The position numbers were made by a program, and so were the translations under genes. Below the pieces are notes generated by a model that saw only the letters and a program-made list of their open reading frames with translations, had not been told where the DNA came from and searched no databases. Shown here piece by piece: positions 1-15,486 of a DNA stretch of 64,000 bases (positions are counted from its first letter, which is position 1; the number at the start of each line of letters is the position of its first letter). Source of the stretch: Triplophysa rosa (lineage: Eukaryota > Chordata > Actinopteri > Cypriniformes > Nemacheilidae); assembly GCF_024868665.1 (NCBI RefSeq), contig NC_079908.1, positions 196,415 to 260,414 on the forward strand, read 5' to 3'.

Positions 1-316
1 CTGGTAACCTGAGAGTTAATCTGTGACCTTTGGCTACTGTGTGTGATATGATGAAAATGTTCATCCATTCTCTGAGTGTCTCTGGACCGTCTCTCTCTCG
101 CTCTTTTTTTTTTTTTGAGCGTCAGGACCGGCGGCCTGTGTTCTCTGCTGTAGTGTTCTACTGCAGCTGATGATCTCAGAGCTCTGCTGGGTTTGATGGT
201 TTAGATTCATCGAAGAAGAGTGAACACGTCTGAACGCACGCTCACGCGTGAGCACAGACGGCAGCGTGAGTCTGGATCAGATCTTCATCCCGCTCTGTGT
301 TTCTCTGTCTCTACAG
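1..316 (+). other. dkc1: dkc1 intron (3' part)
   Basis: The stretch ends in a pyrimidine-rich tract and the acceptor ctctacag that opens the first visible dkc1 exon. It contains a T-homopolymer near 105-117 and no recognisable coding exon. Earlier dkc1 exons, including the one with the catalytic aspartate, must lie upstream of the window. Confidence 0.7.
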
Positions 317-4571
<4,255 letters not shown>

Positions 4572-5990
4572 ACACTGGGACTGATGACGGAGAGGCTGTG
4601 AGATCAGATGTCTGTCGGAGCTGATTTTCAACAGCTATTATTGTTCTTCTCGTGAAACCCTGATTGCTGGGGTGTGTTCATGTGTTTTTTATTGTAAATA
4701 GTGAAAATGTAATCCTGAACTTATGAAATGAAAGCTGACTTTGTTTTATAGTGGGCTTGTGTTTTGTGTTATGGGCAAATGATCAAATCCCTGAAGATTC
4801 TTGATATGAGTTCTACTGTAGTTCGACATGATTCAGATCAGAGTTTTGAGCGGTTTCACATGTGCTGAACTGCTACATGGTGGCGTTCAGAAAGCGATTC
4901 CTGCTGGGCACGTTTGGTCAAAGTCACTTAATATATGCTTTAGTTCAGACACTTCGTGTTTCTTTTTTACCCTAAACTTGCATATCCATGGCAACACAAG
5001 GATATCGCGCATCAGAAATCCCATTCAAATTCAGTCACAGTACAAGTACCTACCTCTGGACCACTAAAACAATGTTATGTATAGTAGATACACTGCATCA
5101 TCCAGATTTGTGATGTGGTGCTCTTTATCTCGCCTACTTTATAGAATGAAAGTAGTCACTTTCACATTCCTCTAAATGAGGCTGAAGTGCCTGGGATGAT
5201 TTAAAAAAAAAAATTTCATGTCCATTATAAGTAACCCACTTCCTGTTGCCAATGTGATCAGACACTTCAAGTTTCTATGATGTCACCTTAAATGCATTGC
5301 GTCGTCATGGCAACATCATTGGAGATCTCAGAAAACTTCGCAGTGTAGGAGGTTCAATATCTTTGCATCATGTTCATCAAGTTGAATGACAATTGAATGA
5401 ATCCCCAAGGAGGAGTATTTAAAAGTTTACCAGATGCGGTTGTAAAAAAAATCCACCTCTGCTCGACATCAGAGCATCTTTAATATTAGAAGTCTTTATG
5501 TGGGGGCCGCAAGTGACACTACACATAGGAGTCCATGCAACTAAAAAGTTTGAGAACCACTGTATGGGATCAGAATCCCGCCTAAAGTAATGCGGGCATA
5601 TTTAAAAATAGAATAAGCGTAAATCAAACTAGTAATTATTAATAAGTAATTTCAAGTCAGAACTTTAAGCACATTTTAAATTATATTGCACATCATTAAT
5701 ACATAGACAAAGTTGTCCACATAGCACACAAATAATGTTTTCCTTGATTTTACTCGATTTTTGTGTTCTCTGATATTTTCTGTTTATATTTTCATTTTTT
5801 CTATGCATACGTTATTTTTCCCTCACTTGTTTTTCCACGTTCTGCGCTTGCTTTTCCAAATGCTGCAGTTCGAGTTTTATGGTAATTAGGGCAGGATTTA
5901 GCGTCACCATTGGTCCACTAGTTCTAGATTGACAGCTCCTCTAGCCAACCAGTCGAAGAGGGTGTTGACGTCACTTCAAACGCTACTCGC
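4572..5990 (+). other. dkc1: dkc1 3' UTR and downstream spacer
   Basis: The UTR follows the TGA at 4569-4571. I see no canonical AATAAA within the next 200 bases, so the cleavage site is uncertain and may use a variant hexamer around 4690-4740. The rest is AT-rich and holds no coding feature I can support. Confidence 0.5.
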
Positions 5991-5994
5991 GGCT

Positions 5995-6440
5995 TACTGT
6001 GCGTTCAGACCGCCGCCGTCGAGAGCGTCAAAGTGGCCGGAAGTCATTCATTTTCAACGTGAGCCGGCGGCGAGGCGCGGCGCGTCTTGGCCGTTGAGGG
6101 CGTCAAGGAGAGTTGAAATCAGGTCAACTTTATGGTAATGAGCTATGACGCGGTTCGGCGGCAACCAATCGGAACGTAGAAGTCCATCTCGAGATGATTC
6201 CAGAGAAAGCAGCCCTGTAAACTTTGGTTCCGACCACATTAGTTCCCAAGCAAAATGGAGGAGAAGTTGATAACTGCTGTGGCGGGTTTCTCAATCCTAT
6301 ACGACGCGTCCCTGTTTGCGTACAGGGACATAAATAAAAAAAATGATGCGTGGACCAAGGTGTCTGAGGTTGTTTGTGTTCCTGGTGAGTTGCTGATGAT
6401 TTTACGTCATTAACGTTATACATTTTCTGTAAATAAGCGG
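5995..6440 (+). mobile_element. Harbinger-type element fragment with MADF-domain first exon
   Basis: A GC-rich stretch beginning gtgcgttcagaccgccg resembles the termini of fish PIF/Harbinger elements. It leads to an ATG at 6255 that opens a short exon, 6255-6384, followed by a good donor (CCTG/GTGAGT). The 43 residues include LITAVAGFSILYDASLF, AYRDINKKN, AWTKVSEVV and look like the start of a MADF DNA-binding domain, which in Harbinger transposons forms the accessory Myb/MADF protein. No downstream exon or DDE nuclease is visible before the Tc1 fragment at about 6541, so this is a remnant. A host MADF gene cannot be excluded, but the surroundings are all transposon-derived. Confidence 0.5.
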
Positions 6441-6540
6441 AAATTTCATGCTAACTTTAGCGCCAGAGAATACAAAACAGTGTTACTGCTGCAGAATATT
6501 ATTTCGTTAGCAAACGTGTAACTACAATAAAGTTTTTTCC

Positions 6541-7533
6541 ACCTATCAATTTCTTGTGGTCAGTCTGCACAAGATCAACGAGCTTGTTTGCTTTGAGGCA
6601 CCTGCACACAGTGCCAAAGCTACCAGTACCTGGTTTAAGGACCATGGTATCCCTGTTCTTAATTGGCCAGCAAACTCGCCTGATAGAAAATCTATGGGGT
6701 ATTGTGAAGAGGAAGATGCGATATGCCAGACCCAACAATGCAGAAGAGCTAAAGGCCACTATCAGAGCAACCTGGGCTCTCATAACACTTGAGCAGTGCC
6801 ACAGACTGATCGACTCCATGCCACGCCGCATTGCTGCAGTAATTCAGGCAAAAGGAGCCCCAACTAAGTATTGAGTGCTGTACATGCTCATACTTTTCAT
6901 CTTCATACTTTTCAGTTGGCCAAGATTTCTAAAAATCCTCTCTTTGTATTGGTCTTAAGTTATATTCTAATTTTCTGAGATACTGAATTTGGGATTTTCA
7001 TTAGTTGTCAGTTATAATCATCAAATTAAAAGAAATAAACATTTGAAATATATCAGTCTGTGTGTAATGAATGAATATACCCAGATAGCACAATCCATCT
7101 GGTTTACGTCTATTTGACGTCTGCATTTACATCTGCAAGACATCTTAAATACATAGTTTGCTCATCTGCAATACGTCTCGGAGACGTCTGAACGTCTGTA
7201 ATACGTCTGTTAAAGATCTGGAGATCTGCTGCTTAAAAACATCTGCTAAACATCCTAGAAAGAGCTGTTGTACATCCATTCTAAATCATAAACATCTTAC
7301 AGACATCTTCTAGATGTCTATATGACGTCTGACAGCAGACATCTCCGAGACGTATTGCAGATGAGCAAACGATGTATTGTAGATGTCTTGCAGATGTAAA
7401 TGCAGACGTCAAATAGACGTAAACCAGATGTATGTGTGCTATCAGGGTAATACACAAGTTTCACTTTTTGAATGGAATTAGTGAAATAAATCAACTTTTT
7501 GATGATATTCTAATTATATGACCAGCACCTGTA
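6541..7533 (+). mobile_element. Tc1/mariner transposon 3' half (decayed transposase)
   Basis: Frames at 6556-6792 and 6554-6874 give the C-terminal part of a Tc1-like DDE transposase: an AHSAKATSTWFKDHGI segment, a broken SPD motif, then IENLWGIVKRKMRYARPNN and a helical tail ending KGAPTKY with a TGA at 6874. At least one frameshift separates the Asp-containing segment from the Glu-containing IENLWG. Downstream is an AT-rich 3' region ending near 7533 in a stretch that reads, inverted, as a fish Tc1 terminal repeat (caggtgctggtcatataat). The element lacks its 5' half and is interrupted by the MITE at 7080-7447. Confidence 0.85.
7080..7447. mobile_element. Palindromic MITE with about 150-bp inverted arms
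   Basis: The left arm starts cccagatagcac and the right arm ends gtgctatcaggg. The arms are near-perfect reverse complements for over 100 bases, both containing acatctgcaagacatct and gtttacgtctatttgacg. Bases ta flank both ends, consistent with a TA target duplication. It carries no coding capacity and sits inside the Tc1 3' region, whose sequence resumes directly after it. The pairing is visible in the sequence; family assignment is not made. Confidence 0.85.
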
Positions 7534-8094
7534 TATATATGTATATATTTATGAGCAGCGTTTTGTGTATATTTACACATAGAAACACACCTTTTCTGAT
7601 TTATTACAATTTGTATTATCATAGTTGAACTACATCATGGTTAAACTGCAGTTACTATAATGCAGCTATGGTTAATTTGTGATTCCTGTGCTTTAATGCA
7701 AATTCTATAGCTAAACTATGCTTACTACAGTAAAAAAACATTGATAATTTTCATAAGGACTTTTATTGAGATATCAGCAGATCATGCAACGCATGTACTT
7801 TTCTGAAAATATGCACACAGGAATTGATAAGAGGAATTCAAATTTTAATCTCAAGTATCCGATTCCTAGCCTTTCGATTCCGATTCCAAATTGGATTTGA
7901 TTTTCGATTCCCAACCCTAAATCTAATGCTGTTTAATGTAATTCCTTGCATCCGAGCAAAATTCACAAAACTGACAAAACACATCTGTTCCCCGGTAACA
8001 ATACATGTTACAATTAGCACTTATTACTGATTTAATGCACTACTGTGCTCGTCTAAATGAGTTAAGCACGGCATAATCATTCTCATGAGCTAGC
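7534..8094. other. AT-rich spacer, no gene seen
   Basis: No coding or repeat structure can be supported. The stretch at 7855-7920, with repeated gattcc motifs, resembles degraded hAT-type subterminal sequence but this is weak. Confidence 0.4.
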
Positions 8095-8614
8095 TGTCAT
8101 GGTTCTGCCCACCTTGTCTTGCTTTTCTTGGCCTAGTGGCAGAACCATGATAGAACCTCTTGTTTTATGTGGAGAGTGACGTTTTGTCCCTGTTGGTCTT
8201 CCACTCTCCGGTGTGGCGTCTTTTTTCCCGCCCTTTCGTCTCCTCGTTATTGTTTGTTAATTAGTTCATGTCCTGCACCTGTCCCCTCTTGATTTATCCC
8301 CTTTATAATGCCCTTGTGTCTTCTGTCTCGTGCTGGTTCATTGTACTGTCGTGTGTGTGTCATATGTGGTGAGTTCCTGTCTTGTCAGTGTAGTTTAGTT
8401 ATTTTGTATTTAATTCAAGTGTTGTCTTAGTCTGGTTAGGTGTAGTTAGTCCTTGGTGTCATGTTTTATACCCTTGTGTTTTGTTTTATTACCCCCACGT
8501 GGGTCTTTGTTTTGTATTTATATTTTATTAAATGTCTTGTTAACCCCTTACCCGCTGTCTGCACTTGGGTCCTCTGTCATTGTCTCCGTGTCCTCACCAC
8601 CCATGTTCATGACA
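8095..8614 (+). mobile_element. Solo LTR, family A copy 1
   Basis: The 520-bp element begins TGTCATGGTTCTGCC and ends TTCATGACA, flanked by a perfect 5-bp target duplication ctagc (8090-8094 and 8615-8619). TG...CA termini with a 5-bp duplication and no coding sequence are the signature of a solo long terminal repeat left by LTR-LTR recombination. It resembles the element at 21322-21900 throughout, including the opening TGTCATGG / GGCAGAACCATGA hairpin and the gttaacccctt segment near the 3' end. Confidence 0.85.
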
Positions 8615-10640
8615 CTAGCAACATCACACATTTACACCAATACAGTCTTTATTTCTAAATACACAGCCAATAATCTTAAATAACTTCATAGAGTAACTGT
8701 AAACTGTAGAACCGCTGACTAAACCCAGCTGGACACGTGTAAACTTGGACCACAAAATCAGTCATAAGGGTCAGTTTTTAGAAATTGAATAAGCTTTCCA
8801 GTGATCTATGGTTTATTAGGATAGGACAATATTTGGTCAAGATACAATTATTTTAAACTCTGGAATGTTTAAAGGGTGAAAAAAATGCAAATATTGAGAA
8901 AATGGCCTTTAAATTTGTTCGTCCGAGGCTATGTAGCAGGTCATAGCTAAGAAGAAACTGGTTTGTTTTAACGCTCTCTATTGGCTATCCGCTGTAATGA
9001 CATGGAGAGTAGATGAACTTGAAATCAGAAATTCTGTGTTCGAGACAACTCGGGTTTCGGATTTTATGATGTAAAATATCTGACCTCAATCCGTTCCAGT
9101 CAACCACGCGTCACATTCGCATGTTTACCACGTGACGTCACTATGAAATGCTGAGAGAACGTTATATGATAGCTATTCAAACGTAGGCATTAATTCATAA
9201 ACAGTTTCTGGATATATTAACTTTCATGTTTATACATATTACGTGTGGTAAAAATAGTTTAAAGTTTGTTTACGGTTCACATAAGCCTGCAAAGAGCTAG
9301 CTGCCATCTTGTCCGTGACGTCAAATGATGCGTCTCTCTGAGGTCGGGGTTGAGCGATCTGCCCTGAGTTCAGTGGTAGGATAACCGACTTTGTTTTTTG
9401 GTGTTCGATACGCTCACTTCCGGGATTGACGTCGGCCATAGAGGGTATGGATGTGTCGTCACTTTACCATGTGAGCATGCCCCCCTGGGTGCCAAAACAC
9501 TCAATGACTGCTTACAATATCAGAAAACGCAATTCTGTGCAACATTTCAGTGTCCAGGAATACCTGATTCCTATGTAAATCCTAAGGATCACCGTCGAGT
9601 CCAGCTGCTTGTAAATTCTGCAAATAATTGCGTGTTTTAGTCCCGATTTCTTTGTTTCTCCTATTCTCCTCAGCCATGTTGCTGGGTGTTTTGCCACCCA
9701 GGGGAACGTGTCCCTGGTCGTGTCCCAACATGATGTTTTATTAACAAAGTTCAGAAGGAGCACGTGCAGATAACTAACCCGGCCGGCTTCCTATAACCAA
9801 TCTCACCAACTATCTTTGAAACAATTCATTTAGTCGTTCCATTCAGTCGTTTTTATCAGCTCCAATTTCAATGTCATATTGCCAATACTGTTACTATTTT
9901 AGTCTTCGCATATGAAAGCATTCATATTAACTGCAGCAGAAGCCGGTTGAGTACAATCGCTCGATTTTCGAAATATATCTTTTGAGATATCGATTGCCAG
10001 CACTGGCGCACTTTTCTCAGCGTCTGTACTGTTCAGTGAGAGTCAGTGAGCCATCCATAGGCTTACTGGAGAATAGTTGATATAAACGGCACTTTCAAGA
10101 GTGACTGCCGGTTAACTACAACCCGTCTGTATCATGCATTCAGTGTGCATAAGTTTCTTACATAGCGTGCCACTCCCACTCACGTCTTGCCCAAAATAAC
10201 TCACGCAGTCATTACATCTAATTAAATATAAACAGCGGAATGTACCAGTAGCCATATCTGACCAGTGCTTTAAGCGCAAGATCTCCTTCGTCTCTTGTCT
10301 GCACAACCCAATCACAACTGCATCTCGTATATGACCCCAGACGTTAATAATAACTCTGTGAATGCAAACTGCATTTGACACATACAGACGCGCACAGCAA
10401 TTCCAATATACAACAGCATTTTAATGCATACCTGAGAACGTTGGGTGACGGTGACATGCTCAATCTCAACGTCTCTCTGCTCGCGCATACAGTTAGGCTT
10501 TATGCACGCGCTGGTTGCACTCACTCTGCAAAAGCCAGGCACTACCTTCACAAGAACTACATTTGACCTAGTCTCAGCATCAGACGTCACGCCCACAAAT
10601 CGACGGTTAAATGTCTGACGCATTTGGCACATTTTTCCAG
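8615..10640. other. Spacer without recognisable genes
   Basis: Short open frames here (for example 9398-9640 and 10312-10710) show no family features and no splice structure. The region probably holds old, unrecognisable repeats. Confidence 0.4.
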
Positions 10641-11261
10641 GAAACACTTTAGCTAACTCAAATAAGTCGTCCCGTGAGTGGTTGAATTTAACAAGGCTTC
10701 TGGATGGCACATTCGATCACAACCACGTCCCGATAAAACAACTGCGCCTGCCCTCACGAGAAAGGGCCTCTGGTCGCCAGGCTGCAGTAGCAGGCCCTCG
10801 GCAAGCCCGGGCCGCACCTCAGACTCAGTCGCTGCTAACCCCCGACCGCAACTTTGCCAGCGCCATGCTGGCTCACACCGCCACAAGCTGCCTCAGCAGC
10901 GCAAGCACGCCTCCGCTGGTGGCACAGACCTATCTTTGGCTCTATCTCTTTCAATCATCTGCCCCTTCCATGGCTCGCTGCCCCTCCGTCAAACTCTTGC
11001 ATGAGGCTGCCTCCGCTAGCGGCGCAGGCCCTGGCTTCCTTGCCTCCTGACTTTTCTTCCAGCTTTGCCCCAGGAGCCGGCGCCGCCGGGGCACATGCCC
11101 TGGCCGCCTCCCCTCCTGACTTTCCATCTGTCTTCGCCCAAGGAGCCGACCCAAGCACGAGGTTGCCTCCACACACGGCTCCGGCGGCCACCTTCCTTCC
11201 TCTTATCTCTCTTTCCTCTCAGCCTACCCACAGGCTAAACTCCCCTCCGGCCCGCTCTTTG

Positions 11262-12680
11262 CAAACGACTCAAACGTCCCGCCACCTGCTTCTGGTTTCA
11301 AAAACACCTCAAAGCTGCCCTACGCCTCTCCGGTTTTCCAACCGACCATTCTCCAGCCACTCATTTCAAAATCAAATCCCTTTATTGTCACTCAATCATA
11401 TACACAAGTGCAACAGTAGGTGAAAAACTTGGGTGCAGTTCCGACCAACATGGCATGTATGACTGATTACAAGTAACAAAGACTTTCAAGACATTTACAC
11501 AGTAAACATTTCTGTATAAGTGTTAGACTATAATATAACGAATGACACATAATTTACATGTAACTATACAGCAGCACATGTACACACAATGTGCGTAGTG
11601 TACAGTGATTGTTACGTATTGTTCTGACTGTGTTAGAGTTCTTATTGGTTGTGCATGCTAGTGGGGGGATAAAGTGCAGTGCTAATGAGTAGATTGTGGG
11701 CGTCAAGAGTTTAAGATTCTGACTGCCTGGGGAAAGAAGCTGTCACTTAGTCTGCTGGTGCGGGTTCTGATGCTGCGGTATCTCTTTCCTGATGGAAGGA
11801 GTGAGAACAGACCGTGACTCGGGTGGCTAGTGTCTCTAGTAATCCTCCTTGCTTTTTTCACACACCGTCTGGTGTAAATTTCCTGGAGGGAGGGAATTTC
11901 ACCTCCTACGGTGTGCCTGGCAGTTTTTACCACTCTCTGTAGGGCTTTCCGGTTGAGAGCGGTGCTGTTACTGTACCAGGCAGTGATGCAGCCAGTTAGG
12001 ATACTCTCTATTGTGCCGGTGTAGAATCGAGTGAGGATGTGGTGATTCAGGCCAAACTTCCTCAGCCGTCTCAGGAAGAAGAGACGTTGGTGAGCCTTCT
12101 TCAATATGGCTTCGGTGTGAGTGGTCCATGTGGTCCATGTGAGCTCCTCTGATATTGACACCAAGGAACTTGAAACTGTTGACTCTCTCCACTGGTGCTC
12201 CGTTGATGCTGATAGGACTGTGTTCTCTGTCTTTCCTCCTAAAGTCCACCATTGGTCTTACTGACGTTGAGAGAGAGGTTGTGTTCTTCACACCAACATG
12301 ACAGAGTGTACTTCTTCTCTGTAGGCTGTTTCGTCAGCATCAGTGACCAGACCTATCACCGTCGTGCCGTCGGCAAACTTTATGATGGCGTTGGAGCTGC
12401 GTGTTGCCACACAGTCGTGTGTGTACAGGGTGTACAGGAGTGGGCTGAGAACACATCCTTGTGGCGTCCCAGTGTTTAGGGTCAGTGATGAGGAGGTATT
12501 GTTGCCAATTTTGACTACCTACTACTATTTCGCATAGGTGCAGCAACCACAGCCGCCCAAAAAGGCCTCTCAGAACCCCAGATTCAAACTCTGCACCGCT
12601 GGTCATCAGAAACCTTCAAAAGGCATATCCGGTCAGATCGCTCATTCATCAGAAGCCCAATCGGACCCTCATCGCCCATT
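11262..12680 (+). pseudogene. Tyrosine recombinase C-terminus split by a LINE
   Basis: Upstream of the LINE the frame reads WFQKHLKAALRLSGFPTDH and then, after an apparent one-base slip, SSHSF, ending at 11367. Downstream from 12532 it continues as the second part of the box (R)IGAATTAAQKGLSE, PQIQTLHRWSSETFKRHIR. Together these are the H-x-F-R box and the following helix and nucleophile region of phage-integrase-type recombinases. The Rex1-like insertion lies between the Phe and Arg codons of the box, so the gene is inactive. The recombinase N-terminus was not identified in the GC-rich sequence upstream. Confidence 0.65.
11368..12526 (-). mobile_element. Rex1-like LINE, 5'-truncated
   Basis: On the minus strand, frames 12291-11968 and 12164-11703 give the C-terminal end of a non-LTR reverse transcriptase: VNSFKFLGVNI, KKAHQRLFFLRRLRKFGL, FYTGTIESILTGC, TARHTVGG and HPSHGLFSLLPSGKRYRSI. 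A 3' UTR of about 330 bases ends with the tail ggatttgatttt near 11370, a Rex1-type end. The frames overlap with frameshifts and there is no N-terminal endonuclease, so it is a dead 5'-truncated copy. The flanks atttc (11363-11367 and 12527-12531) fit a short target duplication. Confidence 0.8.
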
Positions 12681-13129
12681 TTATCTAGTGCCAGCACACT
12701 GGCCACGACCACCAACAAACCTGTCCCCGCCACCCTACCGCAGCCAATGCCTTCATTCTAGAGCCATTATCTCACTCGCGACATCCCCGCAGTGGCCCGC
12801 ACTCCTATCCCACACCCTGCCGCAGCAGACATTAGTGTTGGCTCGATACCAAAAGACTGTGCTTATGTGTTTTTGACATAACAGACTGTGTATTTGGCAG
12901 TATAAGAACATATATAAGACGCGAAAGAAAACTTAATGATGATTAGTAGGCTGACTGAGATGTCTGGAACAGAGATAACGTTATATATGCTATGTATACC
13001 GTTGAATGGTATCAGACGCATCGCAGAATGTAGAACACACATTACACTGTAAAACAATCTAAACAATCTTTACTAACCCGAAGCCAGTATCGCCACAGCG
13101 ACTGCCCCCGCAGGGCCCGTGTATAGAAC

Positions 13130-13450
13130 AAGCAAGATCATTTCAATGAGTGTAGTAGCTCTGTAAACGCCACTATCTACGTATCTATGTTAGCACTATC
13201 TATGTGGAAATAAAAATCTCCGACAATCAATACTTTATCAACGTTAACCAATAGTTCTGATAAGAAGTTGGCCAACTCTTTAAAAAAATCAGTGTAGGGC
13301 CCAAGGGGTCTATACACAGTAGCCAATGCAAGAGAAAGTAATGGGTTACTTTGTTTGGAACAATTATGTTCAATGCAAGCACTTCAAATAATTTAAATTC
13401 ATGCTCTGTTCTCTGAGTTACAGTAAGAAAGTCTCTAAAGATTGTTGCGA
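13130..13450 (-). mobile_element. L2-type LINE endonuclease fragment
   Basis: Across minus-strand frames between 13440 and 13180 the sequence reads like the apurinic endonuclease domain of fish L2 LINEs: a segment resembling GPYTDFFKELANFLSELL followed by VDKVLIVGDFYFHID, the latter carrying the GDFN-type motif. It is broken by frameshifts and truncated on both sides, and it interrupts the GC-rich recombinase block. Confidence 0.6.
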
Positions 13451-14195
13451 CACCACCGTTGCTTCCATCTCGTGCTCTGCTGCAGCAGACTTCACTACTC
13501 AAGAAGCCTGAATCGCTGCAGGGGCCTGTGCTTCCACCTCTGAAGCAGCAGACAACTCTACTCTCTGCCGCAGCAGACACCACTACTCCCGAAGCCTGTA
13601 TCGCTGCAGCAACCACCCCCCAGGGGCCTGTGCTTTCACCTCTCTCTGCCGCAGCAGACACCTCTACTCCCAAAGACTGTATCGCCGCAGCGACCGCCCC
13701 CCAGGGGCCTGTGCTTCCTTCTCTCTCTCTGCTGCAGCAGACACCACTCTCAAAGCCAGCATCACTGCAGCGACCGCCCCCCAGGGGCCCGCACTTCTAT
13801 CTCTCTCTGCTGCAGCCCCTGCCTTCACTCCCTCAGGAGCCTCCTTCTTTACTCAGCACTGCCGCAGCAGTGTCGCTCCTGCAGGAGCCTTTTCTTTACT
13901 CCGCACTGCCGCAATAGTGCCCGCTCTCAGGCGAGCCTTCTATCTTCCTTCATCACTGCCGCAGCAACGCTCACTCCAGTGGAGCCCAGTCCTCTCCTCC
14001 AAGGCCGCTGCAGCTCCCCTTACCTTGGCTCCCACAGGAGCCCCATTCTTTACTCAGGACTGCCACCGCAGTGTTGCTCCCACAGGAGCCTTTTCTTACT
14101 CCGCACTGCCACAGTTATGCCCGCTCCCGGGCGAGCCTTCTATCTTCCTTAATTACTGCTGCAGCAGCTCTCGCTCCAGTGGAGCCTAGTCCTCT
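13450..14195 (+). repeat. GC-rich tandem repeat around a ctgccgcagcag core
   Basis: At least eight imperfect units of roughly 70-85 bases repeat the pattern tctgccgcagcagac...ccccaggggcctgtgctt and, further along, gcactgccgcagcagtg...caggagcc. The units keep at least one frame open (13459-13917, 152 codons; 13917-14189), encoding Pro/Ala/Ser/Leu-rich sequence. A related core occurs in inverted orientation at 58980-59195. Confidence 0.75.
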
Positions 14196-14206
14196 TCCCC
14201 GAGGAA

Positions 14207-14632
14207 ACCCAACAATGCACTCGAAGAAGAATTCTGTCCACAGTCTGTTCTGTGTATGATCCTATTGGATTTCTTGCTCCTATCATGTTACCTGTTAAGT
14301 TATTACTACAGGAGTTGAGCAGACAAAATATGAGTTGGGACGAAAATATACCCACAATACTTAAAACACAATGGAATAATTGTTTGGAGTTTGGAGAAGG
14401 TAACAGAGTTACAAGTGGACCGATGCACAAAGCCCACAGATTTTGGAAAAATCAAACATGCTTGTTTACATAATTTCTCAGATGTTTCCGAAAAAGGATA
14501 TGGTGTAGTTACTTACCTCAAGTTGATCAACTGTAAGGATAAAGTGCATGTGACTTTCTTACTTGGCAAGACCAGAGTGGTGCCTATTAAACTAGTAACC
14601 ATTCCTCGTTTGGAACTAACAGCTGCTGTACG
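14207..14632 (+). pseudogene. BEL/Pao RT-RNase H connection fragment, copy 1
   Basis: The frame 14252-14473 gives YDPIGFLAPIMLPVKLLLQE, then LSRQNMSWDENIPTILKTQW, the conserved segment downstream of the reverse transcriptase in BEL/Pao polyproteins. A frameshifted continuation encodes a Ser/Asp-containing RNase H-like stretch (HNFSDVSEKGYGVVTYL) and IPRLELTAA. It ends abruptly at 14632 before AT-rich sequence with taatcgtca motifs. The segment is almost identical to 15487-15941. Confidence 0.75.
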
Positions 14633-14744
14633 ACAATTAATCGTCATAATCACAATGATTTATTAGACAATTAATCGTCAGCCAAATTTCATAATCGTGA
14701 CAGCCCTAGCTGCAGGCCCAAGGAGGCATATAACACCACAACAT

Positions 14745-15440
14745 ATAAATGATTCAATGATCAAAACCACTGCTAAAGGATCCTGCTTGTTCTGTTCTGC
14801 TAACCACGTTTTGGAAAAGTGTGAAACCTTTGAAAAGAGGTCCCAACGAGAAAGCTTGACTTCTTAAAGGGAAAGCGAGTTTCCGTTTGTAATTGGTTTG
14901 TAATCGGACACATCCTTCAGTGTTGCACATATATCGCAATTCAGCTGTAGAGGACAAGGAGCAAAAACACAGTCTAATGTCGGCACAAACTTGTGGTCAT
15001 ACAGGGGCCGATAATGAAAAGTGCTTACTGTCAATAATTCCAGTACAAGTAAAATTAGTCAAAGGAGACAAGCTGATTCAAACATATGCCTTTCTAGATC
15101 CTGGGAGTTCAGGTACCTTTTGCTCTGAGCAGTTGATCAATGAACTGAACATAGGAGGTAAAAGGATCAACATTTGTTTGTGCACCATGGGACAAGAGCA
15201 GTCTGTGCCTTGCAATGTTGTTACTGGCTTGGAGATCAGTGGAATTAATAGTAAACATTTCTTGCCTCTTCCTGAAATGTACACGCAAATGCGAAAGGGA
15301 TAATGGTACACCTCGTGTTACTGCCAATAGGATTTCTGTTGAAAGGCTTGAAGAATTAGAGCAATTTAGAAGCAAGGAAATCCAGTGCTTGGATCTAGAT
15401 CAAGAAAAGCTACCTGTGGAAAAAACTTTAGGTCTTTGAT
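14745..15440 (+). pseudogene. BEL/Pao gag zinc knuckle and aspartic protease fragment
   Basis: A Cys/His-rich knuckle (CLFCSANHVLEKC, around 14789-14830) is followed by frame 14893-15303, which contains the aspartic protease signature YAFLDPGSSGTFC and downstream VVTGLEISGI. BEL/Pao proteases carry this D-[ST/P]-G-S box near the start of Pol. The following frame 15215-15439 reads VERLEELEQFRSKEIQCLDLD, the usual protease-RT linker. Frameshifts and a missing gag N-terminus make it non-functional. Confidence 0.75.
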
Positions 15441-15486
15441 GGTGTACAGAAGCTGATGTGTTTCAATTTAAGATACAGCCCAAAAC

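Larger units (their letters stand above)
10640..14200 (+). mobile_element. GC-rich tyrosine-recombinase retroelement remnant
   Basis: This block is markedly richer in G+C than its surroundings and reads as Pro/Ala/Ser-rich frames, for example 10854-11423, consistent with a gag-like or linker region. It contains a tyrosine-recombinase C-terminus (separate entry) and a tandem GC-rich repeat at 13450-14190. It is cut by a Rex1-like LINE at 11368-12526 and an L2 fragment near 13130-13450. The recombinase suggests a DIRS/Ngaro or Crypton-type element; no terminal repeats could be identified, so class and limits are uncertain. Confidence 0.5.

Noticed and set aside
7080..7447. A CRISPR-like or regularly spaced repeat array from recurring acatct/acgtct motifs
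   Set aside because: The motifs arise from a palindromic MITE; spacing is irregular and the genome is a vertebrate.
10854..11423. A 189-codon Pro/Ala-rich frame as a host gene
   Set aside because: It runs through the recombinase-element block into the LINE tail and shows low-complexity composition only.
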